A stretch of 64,000 nt of DNA from Bryobacteraceae bacterium (lineage in GTDB: Bacteria > Acidobacteriota > Terriglobia > Bryobacterales > Bryobacteraceae): positions 1,399,876 to 1,463,875 of the forward strand of contig JAWKHH010000004.1 in the NCBI GenBank assembly GCA_041394945.1, in the 5' to 3' direction. Below are positions 62,594-64,000 of the stretch, one piece after another (position 1 is the first letter of the stretch; each line of letters opens with the position of its first letter). The position numbers were made by a program, and so were the translations under genes. Under the pieces are notes generated by a model. The model was not told the origin of the DNA, did no database searches, and was given only the letters and a program-made list of their open reading frames with translations.

Positions 62594-63733
62594 ATGCGTA
62601 TCGCTTTGTTGACCCTGATGAGCGGCGGTCTGCTGCTCGCCCAACGCGAGGCGACGTTTGAAGAACGTCCGGCCACCATCGTCGAGAACGACAAGCTGGA
62701 ACTCACCGTGCTCAATCGCGGCGGGGCGTTCGCAAGCCTGGTGCTCAAGTCCGATCCAGCGAAGATGAGCCCAATGTGGAATCCGATTCAGGCGGCGCGC
62801 GAACGCAACGAGCAGCGGCGCTTCGGCGACAGCGTCGGACACTTCGTTTGTGTCGACGGGTTCGGGCCGACGTCGAAGGAGGAGCAGGCCGCCGGCCTGC
62901 AGGGACACGGCGAGGCGCACCGCCAGCCGTGGGAGCAGGTATCGGCCTCGAAGGAAAATGGCGTCACGCGGGTCGAGTGGAAAGCCACGCTGCCGATCGT
63001 GCAGGAGGTGTTCCGGCGCAAGGTGGAGATCGCCGACGGCGAGCAGGTTGTTTACGTGGAGAGCGAGTTGGAAAGCCTGCTCGGGTTTGACCGGCCGGTG
63101 AACTGGGCCGAGCACGCCACCATCGGGTCGCCGTTCCTGACGCCGGAAAAGACCGTGGTCGACGCGTCGGTGGGCCGCTGCCAGACCCGGCCGTACGACA
63201 AGAGGCCGGCGACGAACCACTCGCTCGCATCGAGCATCGATTTCACCTATCCCGACGCTCCGCTCGCTGGCGGCGGGAAGCGGAACCTGCGGGCGGTTCC
63301 CTCGCCGCCGAATTCGATGGATCACACCGGCTGCGTGCTCGATCCCCTGCGGCGGCTTGCCTTCATCACGGCGATTCGGCTCGACAAGCGCCTGCTTTTC
63401 GGCTACCTGGTGCGGAGGGAAGAGTACCCGTGGCTGCAGGAGTGGATGAACTACCCGCCGAATGGAGCCCTGGCCCGTGGACTGGAGTTCGGGACGCAGC
63501 CGTTCGACGTATCCCGCCGTCAGACGGTGGACACCGGAAGCCTCTTCGGCGTGCCGGCATTCCGCTGGTTGCCGGCGAAGTCGAAGATCGCCTCACGCTT
63601 TTTGATGTTTTACACGACAGTGCCGGAGGGATTTTCCCGCGTCGACGACGTCCGCCTGGAGAACGGGAAGATCGTGATCGAAGACCGCGGCGCTGGAAAG
63701 CGCGTGGAGTTGAAGGCGTCCCTGCCATTGTAA
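62594..63733 (+). CDS. Exported sugar-mutarotase-fold protein (tentative)
   Basis: 379 residues from the ATG at 62594, just after the amidohydrolase stop, giving a signal peptide (MRIALLTLMSGGLLLAQ). The middle looks like the galactose-mutarotase fold (LELTVLNRGGAFASLVLKSD, PVNWAEHATIGSPFLTPEK), with the motif WAEHATIG as in related sugar-binding proteins. It has no clear catalytic pair. I would call it DUF4432/aldose-epimerase-like only tentatively. It is probably co-transcribed with the amidohydrolase. Confidence 0.65.
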   Translation: MRIALLTLMSGGLLLAQREATFEERPATIVENDKLELTVLNRGGAFASLVLKSDPAKMSPMWNPIQAARERNEQRRFGDSVGHFVCVDGFGPTSKEEQAAGLQGHGEAHRQPWEQVSASKENGVTRVEWKATLPIVQEVFRRKVEIADGEQVVYVESELESLLGFDRPVNWAEHATIGSPFLTPEKTVVDASVGRCQTRPYDKRPATNHSLASSIDFTYPDAPLAGGGKRNLRAVPSPPNSMDHTGCVLDPLRRLAFITAIRLDKRLLFGYLVRREEYPWLQEWMNYPPNGALARGLEFGTQPFDVSRRQTVDTGSLFGVPAFRWLPAKSKIASRFLMFYTTVPEGFSRVDDVRLENGKIVIEDRGAGKRVELKASLPL

Positions 63734-63754
63734 CTTTCGGGCCTTTCCGGCGGG

Positions 63755-63783
63755 TTGTGCGGCCTCCATGGTCCTGGTATCAT
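63755..63783 (+). promoter_or_regulatory. Promoter of the tRNA-Thr gene
   Basis: TTGTGC (63755-63760) and TATCAT (63778-63783) are -35 and -10 boxes with a 17-base spacer. Transcription would start about four bases before the tRNA. Confidence 0.55.
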
Positions 63784-63793
63784 TACAAATTGA

Positions 63794-63869
<76 letters not shown>

Positions 63870-63994
63870 GTGAGCTTCCGTCTCATCCCGAACGAAATCC
63901 CATTTTCACGGGCCTTCGAAAATCGGAGGTTGCCTTGGGGAGGTGGGGGTGTGTCGCGGGGGACGACGGGAAAGGGAATGATTGAGGTCGCACT

Positions 63995-64000
63995 ATGGCG
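63995..64000 (+). CDS. Possible start of a gene cut by the right edge
   Basis: ATGGCG at the window end is preceded by GAGGT at a good distance. After tRNA-Thr(GGT), many bacteria encode tuf or rpmG, both of which begin Met-Ala, but two codons cannot settle this. The 125 bases between the tRNA and this point show no other feature. Confidence 0.3.

Overview
The window is a GC-rich, gene-dense bacterial chromosome segment. I find no phage, transposon, IS or CRISPR. The gene content suggests an Acidobacteriota genome, most likely the Bryobacter/Solibacter side (Bryobacterales): an Oar-like TonB-dependent receptor, planctomycete-type cytochrome (PSCyt1/DUF1549/DUF1553) paired with a Tat-exported DUF1501 protein, many secreted sugar-processing enzymes, and a groEL without a GGM tail. 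That placement is an inference from gene content, since no rRNA is present. About 49 protein genes and one tRNA-Thr are supported. No gap between genes exceeds about 300 bases. The longest, 55078-55368, holds a terminator and the groES leader.

Layout. 1-9118, minus strand: an unknown protein cut by the left edge, type II NADH dehydrogenase, site-2 protease with CBS domains, SMC, and a secreted protein of unknown role. 9119-15888, plus: a TetR-regulated RND efflux operon (regulator, lipoprotein adaptor, HAE1-type pump, TolC-like channel) with a readable promoter and operator. 15875-22015, minus: lutA-lutB-lutC, an outer-membrane protein and a 95-residue protein, then hfq-hflX-pgsA. 22061-27714, plus: S9 peptidase, exported aldose epimerase-like protein and TonB-dependent receptor. 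27725-35293, minus: an orphan Wzt-type ATPase, sodium:solute symporter, M24 peptidase, aroC, def, fmt, argJ. 35511-44206, plus: a complete chemotaxis operon (cheA, cheW, receptor, cheY, cheB, cheR, cheX). 44146-46136, minus: PLP enzyme and DUF169 protein. 46151-52602, plus: four-carbon sugar-acid kinase, PdxA-type dehydrogenase, PSCyt cytochrome, DUF1501. 52773-55077, plus: membrane-anchored amidase and actin-like ATPase. 55369-57347: groES-groEL. 57423-60735, minus: DUF6265 protein, TIM-barrel protein, large secreted protein. 60801-63733, plus: amidohydrolase with a C-terminal CIA30-like domain and a sugar-mutarotase-like protein. 63794-63869: tRNA-Thr(GGT).

How the genes work together. The chemotaxis operon is the most unusual block. 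Its only receptor is soluble and begins with a truncated-haemoglobin domain followed by two PAS domains, which suggests taxis or signalling driven by O2, NO or redox state. Its CheA carries two CheW-like domains and a C-terminal receiver that has lost its phospho-acceptor. The lut genes form a translationally coupled lactate-oxidation unit that runs directly into an outer-membrane protein gene. The sugar-acid kinase/PdxA pair is coupled by 4-base overlaps to surface PSCyt/DUF1501 genes. The amidase/actin-like pair is a candidate envelope or morphogenesis module that I cannot name.

Many very long open frames antisense to real genes are artefacts of high GC content and were excluded.
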